Source: Bacteroidia bacterium
GTDB taxonomy: Bacteria; Bacteroidota; Bacteroidia; Flavobacteriales_D; Sanyastnellaceae
NCBI GenBank assembly: GCA_030427925.1
Contig: JAUICJ010000001.1
Coordinates: forward strand, 1-64,000
Length of the DNA: 64,000 nucleotides
Reading direction: 5' to 3'
The position numbers were made by a program, and so were the translations under genes. The notes under the pieces are model-generated. The model made no database searches and was not told where the DNA came from. It saw only the letters and a program-made list of their open reading frames with translations. The number at the start of each line of letters is the position of its first letter. Positions within the stretch are counted from its first letter, which is position 1. Positions 41,018 through 49,904 of this stretch are shown piece after piece.

Positions 41018-43498
41018 TTAATCGAATAATCCGTCTTCCGCTTTGTTGGGGTTGCCAAACGGTGTCCCGCGCAGCAACAAGCTCTCCTCGCAATCCAACG
41101 AATCCAACCCCAACTGCTCGGGCAATGTGAAATCCGCGCCGCTCAGTCCGATGCGCGGATTGGCAAGCGCCTCCTTCATGTAGTAACCGAAAATCGGCAA
41201 TGCGGTGTTGGCGCCCTGTCCAAAACGAATGGTACTGAACCGGACTGCAGGGTCCTGCGCCCCGACCCAGATTCCCGTTACCAGGTCGGGAGTGAGGCCC
41301 ATGAACCACCCGTCCGTATGCCCCTGCGTCGTCCCGGTCTTTCCAGCCAGCGGAATGGTCAAGCCGTCGTAGTCGCGGGATTGCAAATCCATGCGCAAGC
41401 GAATTCCCGTGCCTTTTCGATCACCCGTCTCGATGCTGTACGCACCATCCACGACGCCCTTCATCATTTCCACAACCGTCGCCGCGGTGCGGGCGTCGAG
41501 GCCTTGGCGGATTTCAGGTTCTGGCGTGTAAATGACGTTGCCGAATTTGTCCTCGATGCGCGCAATGTAGGTCGGCCGCACATACACGCCGCCATTGACC
41601 AGTGCCGCATTGGCGGACGTGATTTCCTTCAGCGTCATTTGGGCCGCACCGAGCGCGATGGAGGGAACCTCAGGGATTTCGGACTCGATGCCCAACGCGT
41701 AGGCCAATTCCGCAACCCGGTGTGCACCGAATTCCTTGATGAGCTTCGCCGTCACGGTGTTCATGGAATTTGCAAGGGCGTACTCCAAGGTCACGATGTC
41801 CCCATATTCGAAGTCGGAGTTATCCGGGCACCAGTCCGGTTGACCGTCTGGCATTTCGATGCAGATTTTTTGGTTCGGAATCTCGGTGCATCGGTTCATG
41901 CCGTAGCGCAGCGCGGTAGCGTAAACAAAGGGCTTGAAAATCGAGCCCACTTGGCGACGGCTTTGGCTGACGTTGTCGTATTTGAATTGGCGGTAATCGA
42001 TGCCACCAACCCACGCTTTGATGTGACCCGTCTGAGGCTCAATCGACATCAGGCCCGCATGCAAGAAGTGCTTCCGGTACTTGATGGAGTCCATCGGGGT
42101 CATCACCGTGTCCACGGGGCCGGCGTGCGAGAACACGCGCATGGGTACCGGGGTGTCGAACGCCTGCTTGATTTCCTTTTCCGTTGGCCGATGCCACGTG
42201 TGGCTGCAACCGCCTTTTTCGGCGTCGCATCGCCACGTGTTTTGGCCTTCCTCGGCATCTTTCACAATGTAAAACCCGGGGCGCTTGCACTCGGGGCACA
42301 ACTTGCCCGTGGCGACCAGATACCGCTCGCTTTCGCGCACGGCTTGATCGAGGATGTTGTCGCGCACTCGGCGGTCAATTCCAGCGTAGAATGGCCATTC
42401 TGACGCGGACCTGCGGCGCAAGTCCTGATCCAAACTGGCTTGCAATTCCTCTGAAAGGTGGCGGTGTACGGCTTGCTCAGCGGCCCGCTGCAACCGGCTG
42501 TCGATGGTCGTAAACACCTGGATTCCATCTCGATACACGTCATATGGCGCGCCATCGGCCTTCCGGATGAGGTACTCGCCCGTGGCGTCCTTCTCGGACA
42601 AAAGCCGCTTCAACTCACTGCGCAACTCTTCCCTGAAATAGGGAGCAATGCCCTCGTCATGGCTAACGCGTTGGAAATTCAATCCGAGGGGAAGGGCGGA
42701 AAGGGAGTCGCATTGCGCAGGGGTGAGTCGATCGTATTTCGCCATTTGACTCAGCACCACATTGCGGCGATTCAATACCAATTCTTCCCGGCGCATGGGG
42801 TTGAAAAGCGAGCTGTTCTTCAGCATTCCGATGAGCATCGCGGACTCTTGAATGTTCAACTCGTGAACGTCCTTGTCAAAGTAGATGTTCGCCGCGGATT
42901 TGATGCCAACCGCCTGATTTAAAAAGTCGTAACGATTGAGGTAGAGGGCGATGATCTCGCCTTTGGTGTAGTGACGCTCGAGCTGCGCAGCGATGATCCA
43001 CTCCTTCGGTTTCTGCAACAGCGCCCGTTCGATCAGGCTCGTTTGATCGTATGATTCTGTAAACAGCAATTTGGCCAATTGCTGGGTGATGGTGCTGCCC
43101 CCACCACGGGAACCCATGAAGGCAATCGCTCGCGCCAACCCGATGAAATCCAACCCACTGTGGGACTCAAATCGAGCGTCCTCCGTGCTGATCAGCGCAC
43201 CAACCAAGTGGTCTGGCAGCTCATCGAACCGCGCGTCGGACCGGTTCTCCGCATAGTCTCGGCCGCTGATTCGACCGTCAGAAGAATACACCCGGGTGGC
43301 CAAATCAGTCTTCGGGTTCGCCAACGTTTCCGTATCCGGCAAATTACCCAACGAGGCCACCGCGACCAATGCTGCCAAGCCCAACAACGGACCCAACCCG
43401 ATCAACCAAAACCACGCCGCTTGCCGGCCAAATCGGGACCCTTTCTTTCCCTGGCCCCGCTTCGATGCGGGTTTTTTCGTCTGTTGCTTCGCTGCCAT
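41018..43498 (-). CDS. Class A penicillin-binding protein (PBP1A type) with inserted four-cysteine ribbon
   Basis: Bifunctional peptidoglycan synthase, 826 residues, with a short basic cytosolic tail, one transmembrane helix (about residues 28-50), a GT51 glycosyltransferase domain (E106 in STEDARFESH; GGSTITQQLAK) and a transpeptidase domain with S519-x-x-K522 (SIFKP), SMN, and K720-T-G (AGKTGTTQG). Between them, near residues 398-445, is an insertion with C401-P-E-C404 and C424-x6-C431, resembling a zinc ribbon or disulfide module. Ordinary PBP1A enzymes do not need this. ATG 43498 is preferred. It is divergent from rseP, so envelope assembly and envelope stress proteolysis share the control region. 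Confidence 0.93.
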   Translation of the reverse strand: MAAKQQTKKPASKRGQGKKGSRFGRQAAWFWLIGLGPLLGLAALVAVASLGNLPDTETLANPKTDLATRVYSSDGRISGRDYAENRSDARFDELPDHLVGALISTEDARFESHSGLDFIGLARAIAFMGSRGGGSTITQQLAKLLFTESYDQTSLIERALLQKPKEWIIAAQLERHYTKGEIIALYLNRYDFLNQAVGIKSAANIYFDKDVHELNIQESAMLIGMLKNSSLFNPMRREELVLNRRNVVLSQMAKYDRLTPAQCDSLSALPLGLNFQRVSHDEGIAPYFREELRSELKRLLSEKDATGEYLIRKADGAPYDVYRDGIQVFTTIDSRLQRAAEQAVHRHLSEELQASLDQDLRRRSASEWPFYAGIDRRVRDNILDQAVRESERYLVATGKLCPECKRPGFYIVKDAEEGQNTWRCDAEKGGCSHTWHRPTEKEIKQAFDTPVPMRVFSHAGPVDTVMTPMDSIKYRKHFLHAGLMSIEPQTGHIKAWVGGIDYRQFKYDNVSQSRRQVGSIFKPFVYATALRYGMNRCTEIPNQKICIEMPDGQPDWCPDNSDFEYGDIVTLEYALANSMNTVTAKLIKEFGAHRVAELAYALGIESEIPEVPSIALGAAQMTLKEITSANAALVNGGVYVRPTYIARIEDKFGNVIYTPEPEIRQGLDARTAATVVEMMKGVVDGAYSIETGDRKGTGIRLRMDLQSRDYDGLTIPLAGKTGTTQGHTDGWFMGLTPDLVTGIWVGAQDPAVRFSTIRFGQGANTALPIFGYYMKEALANPRIGLSGADFTLPEQLGLDSLDCEESLLLRGTPFGNPNKAEDGLFD

Positions 43499-43600
43499 TC
43501 CAAGTACAAGATTAGTCAAACCGAGCCAACCGCCACCGCTTGCTAGACGCAAAGGTCCGTTAAACGTGCGCATGCTGCCCACTGCGCGACCCGTTCGCCC

Positions 43601-43608
43601 TAAATTTG
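43601..43608 (+). promoter_or_regulatory. -7 element (TAAATTTG) of rseP
   Basis: Exact TAnnTTTG, 20 bases before ATG 43629 in the 130-base divergent gap. On the other strand TAATCTTG (43508-43515) is a weak -7 candidate for the PBP gene, nine bases from its ATG. Confidence 0.5.
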
Positions 43609-43628
43609 TCCTTCATCAACGCATTCCC

Positions 43629-44966
43629 ATGGTTGCCCTCATCAAAGCCGCTCAACTCCTGCTGAGCCTTTCCTTGCTCATTTTCCTGCACGAACTCGGG
43701 CATTACCTGGCTGCGCGCAAGTTCAACACGCGCGTCGAGAAGTTCTACCTGTTCATGAACCCGTGGTTTTCGTTGTACAAGAAGCAAATCGGGGAGACCG
43801 AGTGGGGGCTGGGTTGGCTGCCGCTCGGCGGTTACGTGAAAATCGCCGGCATGATCGACGAGTCGATGGACACGGAGCAAATGAAGCAACCGATTCAGCC
43901 TTGGGAATTCCGCGCTAAGCCCGCGTGGCAACGCCTCATCATCATGCTCGGAGGCATCATCGTCAACCTCATCGTCGGATTCGTCATTTACGCGATGGTG
44001 TTGGGGGTATGGGGTGAAAACGTGCTGCCCATGCAGAACATGCCGTACGGCATCGAAATCAACGAAGAAGTCGAGCATTGGGGCTTGGAGAACGGGGACC
44101 AAATCCTGACGGTCAATGGAGAAGAAGCCCCCCATTTCGATCGGTTGCGCCAAACCCTGTTCTTCGAGTCGATCACCTCCATCGAGGTGTTGCGTGACGG
44201 AGCGCGTGTGGAGTTGGAAATGCAAGGCGATTTGGGACAAGACATGGTCGATCGCGGCGTGCGACGGCCGTTCATGCCGAGGCGACCTTGCGTCGTGGCG
44301 CAAGTCGCCCCGAACTCCCCCGCGGAAGCTGCTGGACTTCAAGCGGGTGACCGTTTTGTGAGCTTGAACGGGCGACCTACGAGGTTCTTTGACGAAGCGA
44401 CTTCCATCTTGCGTGCCAACCCCTCCACGCCATTCGTGCTGACAGTGGAGGATTCTACGGGGGTTGCACGCGATTTGGCAGTCATGACGGACTCGACAGG
44501 GGCGTTGGGATTCATCAGTGCGGGGTTCAATGCCTTCCCGGAGATCGCCTTTGTCGAAAAGGAGTACAACGCATTGGAAGCGATGGTTGGAGGGTTGAGC
44601 ACCGCCGTGAATACGTTCCGGGAATACGCGTTGTCGCTTCGGTTTTTGGCTTCTAAATCGGGCATGACCCAGGTCGGAAGTTTGGTGACTTTCGGAAGCG
44701 TATTCGATGCCGGTTGGGATTGGCAAATCTTCTGGCGGAACACGGCATTCTTCTCGATCATCTTGGCCTTCATGAACCTGCTGCCCATCCCGGCGCTCGA
44801 TGGTGGCCACGTGATGTTCTTGCTGTATGAAATGATCGTCGGAAAGCCTGCGCCTCAACGGTTTTTGGAAATCGCGCAAACCGTCGGTTTCATCTTCTTG
44901 CTGATGCTCATGGTCTTGGCAATTGGGAACGACGTATTTCGCGTGCTCACGGGTCAGTTTGGTTAA
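43629..44966 (+). CDS. rseP: Site-2 protease RseP
   Basis: Intramembrane zinc metalloprotease that completes regulated cleavage of anti-sigma factors, 445 residues. The first helix carries H21-E-L-G-H25; the second metal ligand is in PIPALDGGHVMF near the C-terminus. Two PDZ segments are visible (about residues 130-210 and 225-300, the latter with APNSPAEAAGLQAGDRFVSLNG). LGWLPLGGYVKIAGMIDES is the conserved loop after the active site. ATG 43629 gives the normal N-terminus. A 30-base gap separates it from the antiporter gene. Confidence 0.95.
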   Translation: MVALIKAAQLLLSLSLLIFLHELGHYLAARKFNTRVEKFYLFMNPWFSLYKKQIGETEWGLGWLPLGGYVKIAGMIDESMDTEQMKQPIQPWEFRAKPAWQRLIIMLGGIIVNLIVGFVIYAMVLGVWGENVLPMQNMPYGIEINEEVEHWGLENGDQILTVNGEEAPHFDRLRQTLFFESITSIEVLRDGARVELEMQGDLGQDMVDRGVRRPFMPRRPCVVAQVAPNSPAEAAGLQAGDRFVSLNGRPTRFFDEATSILRANPSTPFVLTVEDSTGVARDLAVMTDSTGALGFISAGFNAFPEIAFVEKEYNALEAMVGGLSTAVNTFREYALSLRFLASKSGMTQVGSLVTFGSVFDAGWDWQIFWRNTAFFSIILAFMNLLPIPALDGGHVMFLLYEMIVGKPAPQRFLEIAQTVGFIFLLMLMVLAIGNDVFRVLTGQFG

Positions 44967-44996
44967 TCCCTTCTGCCAAGCGCGACCGCACATCCC

Positions 44997-46400
44997 ATGA
45001 ACGTCACGGACATCAACGCTTACGGATTGGTAATTGGCGGTTCCCTCGTCATCATCCTCTCGTATTTCGCCAACCTGTTGGCCAAACGCACGAACATCCC
45101 CAGCGTGTTGGTGCTCATCGGCATGGGCATTGCCATTCGCCAAGGCCTCAATGCCATCGGGCTGACGGAAATCCCTTTCGAAGGACTCGTGTTGGAGTTG
45201 CTCGGAACGGTGGGATTGATCTTCATCGTATTGGAAGCGGCGTTGGACCTTCAGTTGACTCGGGACAAGCGCACGCTCATCATCAAAAGCGCATCGCTCG
45301 CGTTGCTGGCCCTGATCGGAAGTTCGCTCGCCATCGCCTGGTTCTTGCAGGTCAGCATGGATTTTCCATTTTACGAAGGCTTGGTCTACGGCATTCCGCT
45401 TTCCATCATGAGCAGCGCCATCATCATTCCGAGCGTTGGAGGATTGCACCACGACCCGAAGGAGTTCATGGTCTACGAGAGCACGTTTTCGGACATTTTC
45501 GGGATCATGGCGTTTTACCTTCTGCTGGGCAACTCGGAATCCGCCTCCCCGCAAGAGGTGTTGCTCAGCATCGGATCCAACTTGTTCTTGACCTTGGTCA
45601 TTGCCATCCTGGTGAGCTATTTGCTGGTTTGGATCCTTCAAAAAATCACGAGTTCGGTGAAGCTGTTCTTGAGCATCGCCGTCCTGCTTTTGATTTACTC
45701 CATCCAAAAACTCCTGCACCTCAGTCCGCTCATCCTCATCCTGATCTTCGGCTTGATGCTGAACAACCATCGCTTGTTCTTTCCGCAATGGCGCAATGCC
45801 TTGAGAGGCGGGCGGTTGGGACGATGGTTTGGGGATAAAGCGGAGCACCAAAGCGATGGCCCAGGTTGGCCAGCAAATTTGTTGGATGACAACCGAATGA
45901 GCGTACTTCACCACGACTATCATCTCCTCACCTTGGAGAGTGCGTTTGTGATCCGAACCTTCTTCTTTGTGTTGTTTGGCATGACGGTCTCGCTCGCGGC
46001 CCTCAGCGATCTGCAGGTCATCATGGAAGGGCTCATCATTTGCGTCATCTTGTTTGCCATCCGTTTCCTCTTTCTGCTGCTCTTCAAACGCGAAGCGATG
46101 TTCCCTTTGCTGTACATCGCTCCGAGGGGATTGATCACGATTTTGCTTTTCTTCCAAATCCAGAGTTCGTACCCGGAATTCGTGCAGCCCGGCTTCGACC
46201 AAGGCATCCTGCTGGTGGTCATCCTCATTACAAGCATCGTGATGACGGTGGCGTTGGTGCAACACGGATTGGGCGTGAAGGAAATTCCACGGGAACCGGG
46301 AACCGCTGCCCTGGAATTGAGCGATCACGACCTGCAAGGGAAGAACAATCCCCCGGGTGAACGCCTGACCCAGCCGCCCAATTCCAGCGCCAACAACTGA
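44997..46400 (+). CDS. Cation:proton antiporter, CPA family
   Basis: Integral membrane protein of 467 residues with about 12 hydrophobic segments. The ion-site region reads SSAIIIPSVGGL (after residue 138) and then E161-S-T-F-S165-D166-I-F-G-I-M. This aligns with the CPA1 E-S-x-x-N-D motif, but the residue before the Asp is Ser rather than Asn (CPA1) or Asp (CPA2), so ion specificity and electrogenicity are unclear. A hydrophilic C-terminal tail from about residue 430 overlaps the convergent dprA gene by 76 bases. Na+/H+ or K+/H+ exchange is likely; no regulatory TrkA domain is attached. Confidence 0.85.
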   Translation: MNVTDINAYGLVIGGSLVIILSYFANLLAKRTNIPSVLVLIGMGIAIRQGLNAIGLTEIPFEGLVLELLGTVGLIFIVLEAALDLQLTRDKRTLIIKSASLALLALIGSSLAIAWFLQVSMDFPFYEGLVYGIPLSIMSSAIIIPSVGGLHHDPKEFMVYESTFSDIFGIMAFYLLLGNSESASPQEVLLSIGSNLFLTLVIAILVSYLLVWILQKITSSVKLFLSIAVLLLIYSIQKLLHLSPLILILIFGLMLNNHRLFFPQWRNALRGGRLGRWFGDKAEHQSDGPGWPANLLDDNRMSVLHHDYHLLTLESAFVIRTFFFVLFGMTVSLAALSDLQVIMEGLIICVILFAIRFLFLLLFKREAMFPLLYIAPRGLITILLFFQIQSSYPEFVQPGFDQGILLVVILITSIVMTVALVQHGLGVKEIPREPGTAALELSDHDLQGKNNPPGERLTQPPNSSANN

Positions 46401-47368
46401 CGCCGGGCACTGGTGAGCGGAAGTTCAACCAAGCGAGCGACGTCCTGCACCGAGCAGCCCCCACTGCCCTGCAAGGCCATCCACATAGGAATCAGCCCAT
46501 CGGGTGGGTTTCGAAACGGAATGGAAGGCCTGGGCACGGCGGCCGAATGGACCACGTCCTCCACGCTCGACACGCACTTGGCGCCCTCCTTCAGCCAATA
46601 GCGGTTCCCCATCCAATCGGGGCGGTCCTCCAACGGGTCCAGCACCAACAAGTCCCGATCGTATTCCAAGGCAAGGCGCGCTGTGATCATGCCGCCACCG
46701 TTCGCGGGGCTCTGGACCAACAAGGTCGTGGCCGCCATGCCGGCTACAATCCGGTTGCGGTGCGCGAAGTGCCACCGGTCCACATGCGTATGGATCGGGT
46801 ATTCCGTCACCCAAGCACCGCGCTCGAGCATCGCCTCAGCCGATCGAGCGTGGCCCGTGGGATGCACCCGTTCCAATCCATGCCCCAAACACGCCACCAC
46901 CGGCCCACCCGCATCCAGCGCTCCGCGCATCGCGGCGATGTCGATGCCCAGCGCCAGTCCGCTGACCAAGGTGCCGCCCGCAGCCGCAATCTGCGCGCCC
47001 ACGCGATATGCCCATCGCGCAGCGGCATCGCTGCACCGGCGAGTTCCCACGACGGCGATCAGCGGGCGATTCCAGGCGGAGATTTGGCCTTTTACATGCA
47101 ATAAATTCGGTGCATCGGGCAACTCCGTGAGCCCTAATGGATACGCCGCATCATTCCAAGAAATGATCTGCCCGCCCAAGGCATGGGTGCGATCCAAAAC
47201 GTACTGCCACCGATCTGGCAATTCCGTTAACGGAAACGGCAACGCTCCTGCGTGCTGCCGCAACAGCGCCTCTGGAAGCACGCCCCGCTTCTTCAACTCC
47301 CGATTCAGCCGCATTTGACCCCAACCATTCAATTGGGACAATCCCCAAAACACCGCTCGCTCCTCCAT
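46325..47368 (-). CDS. dprA: DNA processing protein DprA (Smf)
   Basis: Rossmann-fold ssDNA-binding protein that loads RecA during natural transformation, 347 residues. Core motifs: YPLGLTELPDAPNLLHVKG, IAVVGTRRCSDAAARWAYRVG, GGTLVSGLALGIDIAAMRGAL, VACLGHGLERVHP, and HFAHRNRIVAGMAATTLLVQSPANGGGMITARLA. A C-terminal winged-helix region (SVQDVARLVELPLTSARRQLLALELGGWVRR) follows. The last 76 bases overlap the antiporter gene on the opposite strand. No other competence gene lies in the window. Confidence 0.94.
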   Translation of the reverse strand: MEERAVFWGLSQLNGWGQMRLNRELKKRGVLPEALLRQHAGALPFPLTELPDRWQYVLDRTHALGGQIISWNDAAYPLGLTELPDAPNLLHVKGQISAWNRPLIAVVGTRRCSDAAARWAYRVGAQIAAAGGTLVSGLALGIDIAAMRGALDAGGPVVACLGHGLERVHPTGHARSAEAMLERGAWVTEYPIHTHVDRWHFAHRNRIVAGMAATTLLVQSPANGGGMITARLALEYDRDLLVLDPLEDRPDWMGNRYWLKEGAKCVSSVEDVVHSAAVPRPSIPFRNPPDGLIPMWMALQGSGGCSVQDVARLVELPLTSARRQLLALELGGWVRRSPGGLFFPCRS

Positions 47369-47513
47369 GCATTCTCCTCATTTGTTCGCCGCAAAAATCC
47401 ATGCACTCACCCCGGACTTCCGCATGCAATTCACGAGCGGCGGTCTGTAATTCACGGCCGTCGATGTGCATTCACCGGAGTTGTCGCATCTTGCATCCAC
47501 CCAATTTGATGAA

Positions 47514-49904
47514 ATGACTCGATTGCTTTCTCTGCTGATTTGGGCTTCTTTCACGCTCATTTCGAGCGATTTAAAAGGCCAAATCCTGTCCGGAACGGTC
47601 ACCGACGCCGATGCAGGCGACGCCTTGCCTGGTGCGCACGTGACCTGCACGTGCGGCGGTGCAGTGGTCCATGGAGCCACGGATTTTGAAGGCAGCTTTC
47701 GCTTGGAATTACCGGGGGCGCTTCCGTGCATGTTAGAGGCTTCATTCATCGGAATGGATGCCGTTGTCCTCAGCATCAGCAACCTCGATCCCATTGAAAT
47801 TGCCCTCCGATCGAGCGTCGAAGCCATCGGCACCGTCGTGGTCAGCGCGGGGCGGTTCGAGCAGGCCGCTGAGCGGGTCACGGTTTCACTGGACGTCTTG
47901 CCTCCTCGTGTCGTCGAATCGCGCGGCACGACTTCCCTCGAAACCGCCTTGGAGCAGAACCCCGGGGTCAGCTTCGTCGACGGCGAGCCCCAGATCCGAA
48001 GCGGAAGCGGATTCAGTTACGGCGCGGGCTCTCGGGTGATGGTGCTCGTGGATGATTTGCCCATCCTTTCGGGCGATGCGGGGCGTCCGACTTGGGGCTT
48101 CTTGCCGTTGGAGAATTTGGAACAAATCGAAATCATCAAAGGCGCCTCCTCCGTCCTCTATGGCAGCGCTGCCTTGAGCGGCGTCATCAACATTCGAACG
48201 CGTTACCCCGATGCGCGCCCCATCACGCGGCTGACCTTGCAACACGGCGGGTATTCCACTCCGTTAACCGCGTCCGCGCGCACGTGGGACGGCACCTCCC
48301 AACAAACCAACCTCCGGTTCCTGCACAGCCAGCAAGTGGGAGACTGGGACGTCGTTTTGGGCGCCAACGTCATCGGCAGTCAAGGCTACCTCGCGCCCAT
48401 CGACTCGAATTCCGCACGTGGATACGCGCCGTGGAAAGCCGACCGATTCGACAGCGAAGCCCGCGCGCGCATGAACGTGAACGTGCGCAAGCGAACGACG
48501 CGCATTCCCGGATTGCAATACGGACTTCGAACGAATTGGCAGAAAAGCAATGCCTTAGCGACGTTGATTTGGGCATACGCTCCCGACTCCCTCTACCACG
48601 CAGACGGTGGATCGGCCACGCGGACCTTGCAGACGGCCGGCACCGTGGATCCGTTCTTGACGTACTTGGCGCCTTCGGGGGTTCGACATGATGTGCGAGC
48701 CCGGTGGCAGCATTTGGTCAATGACAACGACAACAACCAGAGCAACGCCTCGGATGTGCTGTTTTCCGAATACCAAATCCACGTGCGCGGCGACCGCTGG
48801 CAACTCCCCGGATTGAACCTCACTGCGGGCCTGGTCGGCCAGCAAACTTGGAGCACATCCGAACTCTACAGCGGCGGGGACACCAACGGCGAAAACCAGG
48901 CCCTCAACGCTTCGGCCTATGTACAAGCCGATGTGGCGGCAGCCGAACGGTGGAATTTCTCCACCGGACTGCGCTACGAGCACTTTGATGTGAACGGGCA
49001 GGTCAGTGGAAAGCCGGTGTTTCGGGCAGGTGTGAATTACCAAGCGGGAAGGGCGACCTACTTCCGGGCGAGTTTTGGTCAGGGCTTTCGTTTTCCTACC
49101 ATCGCAGAATTGTACATCCGAACGGGCCTCGGAACCTTGCAAGTGTACCCGAATGCCCAGCTCCGCCCAGAGACGTCGTGGTCCGCCGAGTGGGGCGTGA
49201 AACAAGGAATCCAAATCGGCGGGCTTCAGGGATTCCTCGACCTCGCCCTCTTCGAGCAACGCTACGAGGACTTCATCGAATTCACCTTCGGGCAATGGGG
49301 CGCCCCCACCGACCCCTTGGTCGGACTGGGTTTCACCAGCAAGAACACGGGATCCAGCAAGGTCAATGGCGCAGAAGCCAGCTTCACCGGTCGGTTGAAC
49401 TGGGGCCAAACCACCATCGACTTCATTGCGGGCTACACGTACACCCGCCCCATGTCCTTGGACCCCAACTATGAATACGGAGAAGGAACAACTTACGAAT
49501 CAACGAGTTACGACCAAATCCATTACCAAAACCTGCGCGGGGACACCGTCGGCATGCAGCTCAAATACCGGTCGCCGCATTTGGTGCGGCTCGACGTGCA
49601 AGCCACACGGGGCAACTGGTCCGCGGGGGTTTCGGTACGCTACCAAACCGCTTTGCGCAACTTCGACCGCGCATTCGTGCAGTTCGAAGAATACGGCTTC
49701 GTGGATTGGGGATTGCAACGTTGGCTCAATGACCACGAGGAACTTCCGTGGATTTGGGATGCTCGCGTAGGCTACAGCGCTGGGGAACACCACAGCATTT
49801 CGTTGGTGGTCAGCAACCTGACGAATCGGGAATACGCCATTCGACCGCTGGCCATTGAAGCGCCACGGCTGATCAGCGCGATGTACACCTACACCCTGGA
49901 ATGA
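47514..49904 (+). CDS. TonB-dependent outer-membrane receptor
   Basis: A 796-residue receptor with signal peptide (MTRLLSLLIWASFTLISSDLKGQ), an N-terminal carboxypeptidase-regulatory-like domain (ILSGTVTDADAGDALPGAHVT), a plug (TSLETALEQNPGVSFVDGEP; SRVMVLVDDLPILSGDAG; LENLEQIEIIKGASSVLYGSAALSGVINIRT) and a 22-strand-type barrel. The ligand cannot be named: no haem, B12 or SusD context is present. ATG 47514 is chosen for the signal peptide. Its stop overlaps the kdsB start by ATGA, and a chain of such overlaps runs through four genes to 53249. Confidence 0.92.
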   Translation: MTRLLSLLIWASFTLISSDLKGQILSGTVTDADAGDALPGAHVTCTCGGAVVHGATDFEGSFRLELPGALPCMLEASFIGMDAVVLSISNLDPIEIALRSSVEAIGTVVVSAGRFEQAAERVTVSLDVLPPRVVESRGTTSLETALEQNPGVSFVDGEPQIRSGSGFSYGAGSRVMVLVDDLPILSGDAGRPTWGFLPLENLEQIEIIKGASSVLYGSAALSGVINIRTRYPDARPITRLTLQHGGYSTPLTASARTWDGTSQQTNLRFLHSQQVGDWDVVLGANVIGSQGYLAPIDSNSARGYAPWKADRFDSEARARMNVNVRKRTTRIPGLQYGLRTNWQKSNALATLIWAYAPDSLYHADGGSATRTLQTAGTVDPFLTYLAPSGVRHDVRARWQHLVNDNDNNQSNASDVLFSEYQIHVRGDRWQLPGLNLTAGLVGQQTWSTSELYSGGDTNGENQALNASAYVQADVAAAERWNFSTGLRYEHFDVNGQVSGKPVFRAGVNYQAGRATYFRASFGQGFRFPTIAELYIRTGLGTLQVYPNAQLRPETSWSAEWGVKQGIQIGGLQGFLDLALFEQRYEDFIEFTFGQWGAPTDPLVGLGFTSKNTGSSKVNGAEASFTGRLNWGQTTIDFIAGYTYTRPMSLDPNYEYGEGTTYESTSYDQIHYQNLRGDTVGMQLKYRSPHLVRLDVQATRGNWSAGVSVRYQTALRNFDRAFVQFEEYGFVDWGLQRWLNDHEELPWIWDARVGYSAGEHHSISLVVSNLTNREYAIRPLAIEAPRLISAMYTYTLE

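Noticed and set aside
43560-46337. Long antisense frame opposite rseP and the antiporter
   Set aside because: Spans two real genes and their gap, with Asp/Gln/His-rich low-complexity translation and no domain.
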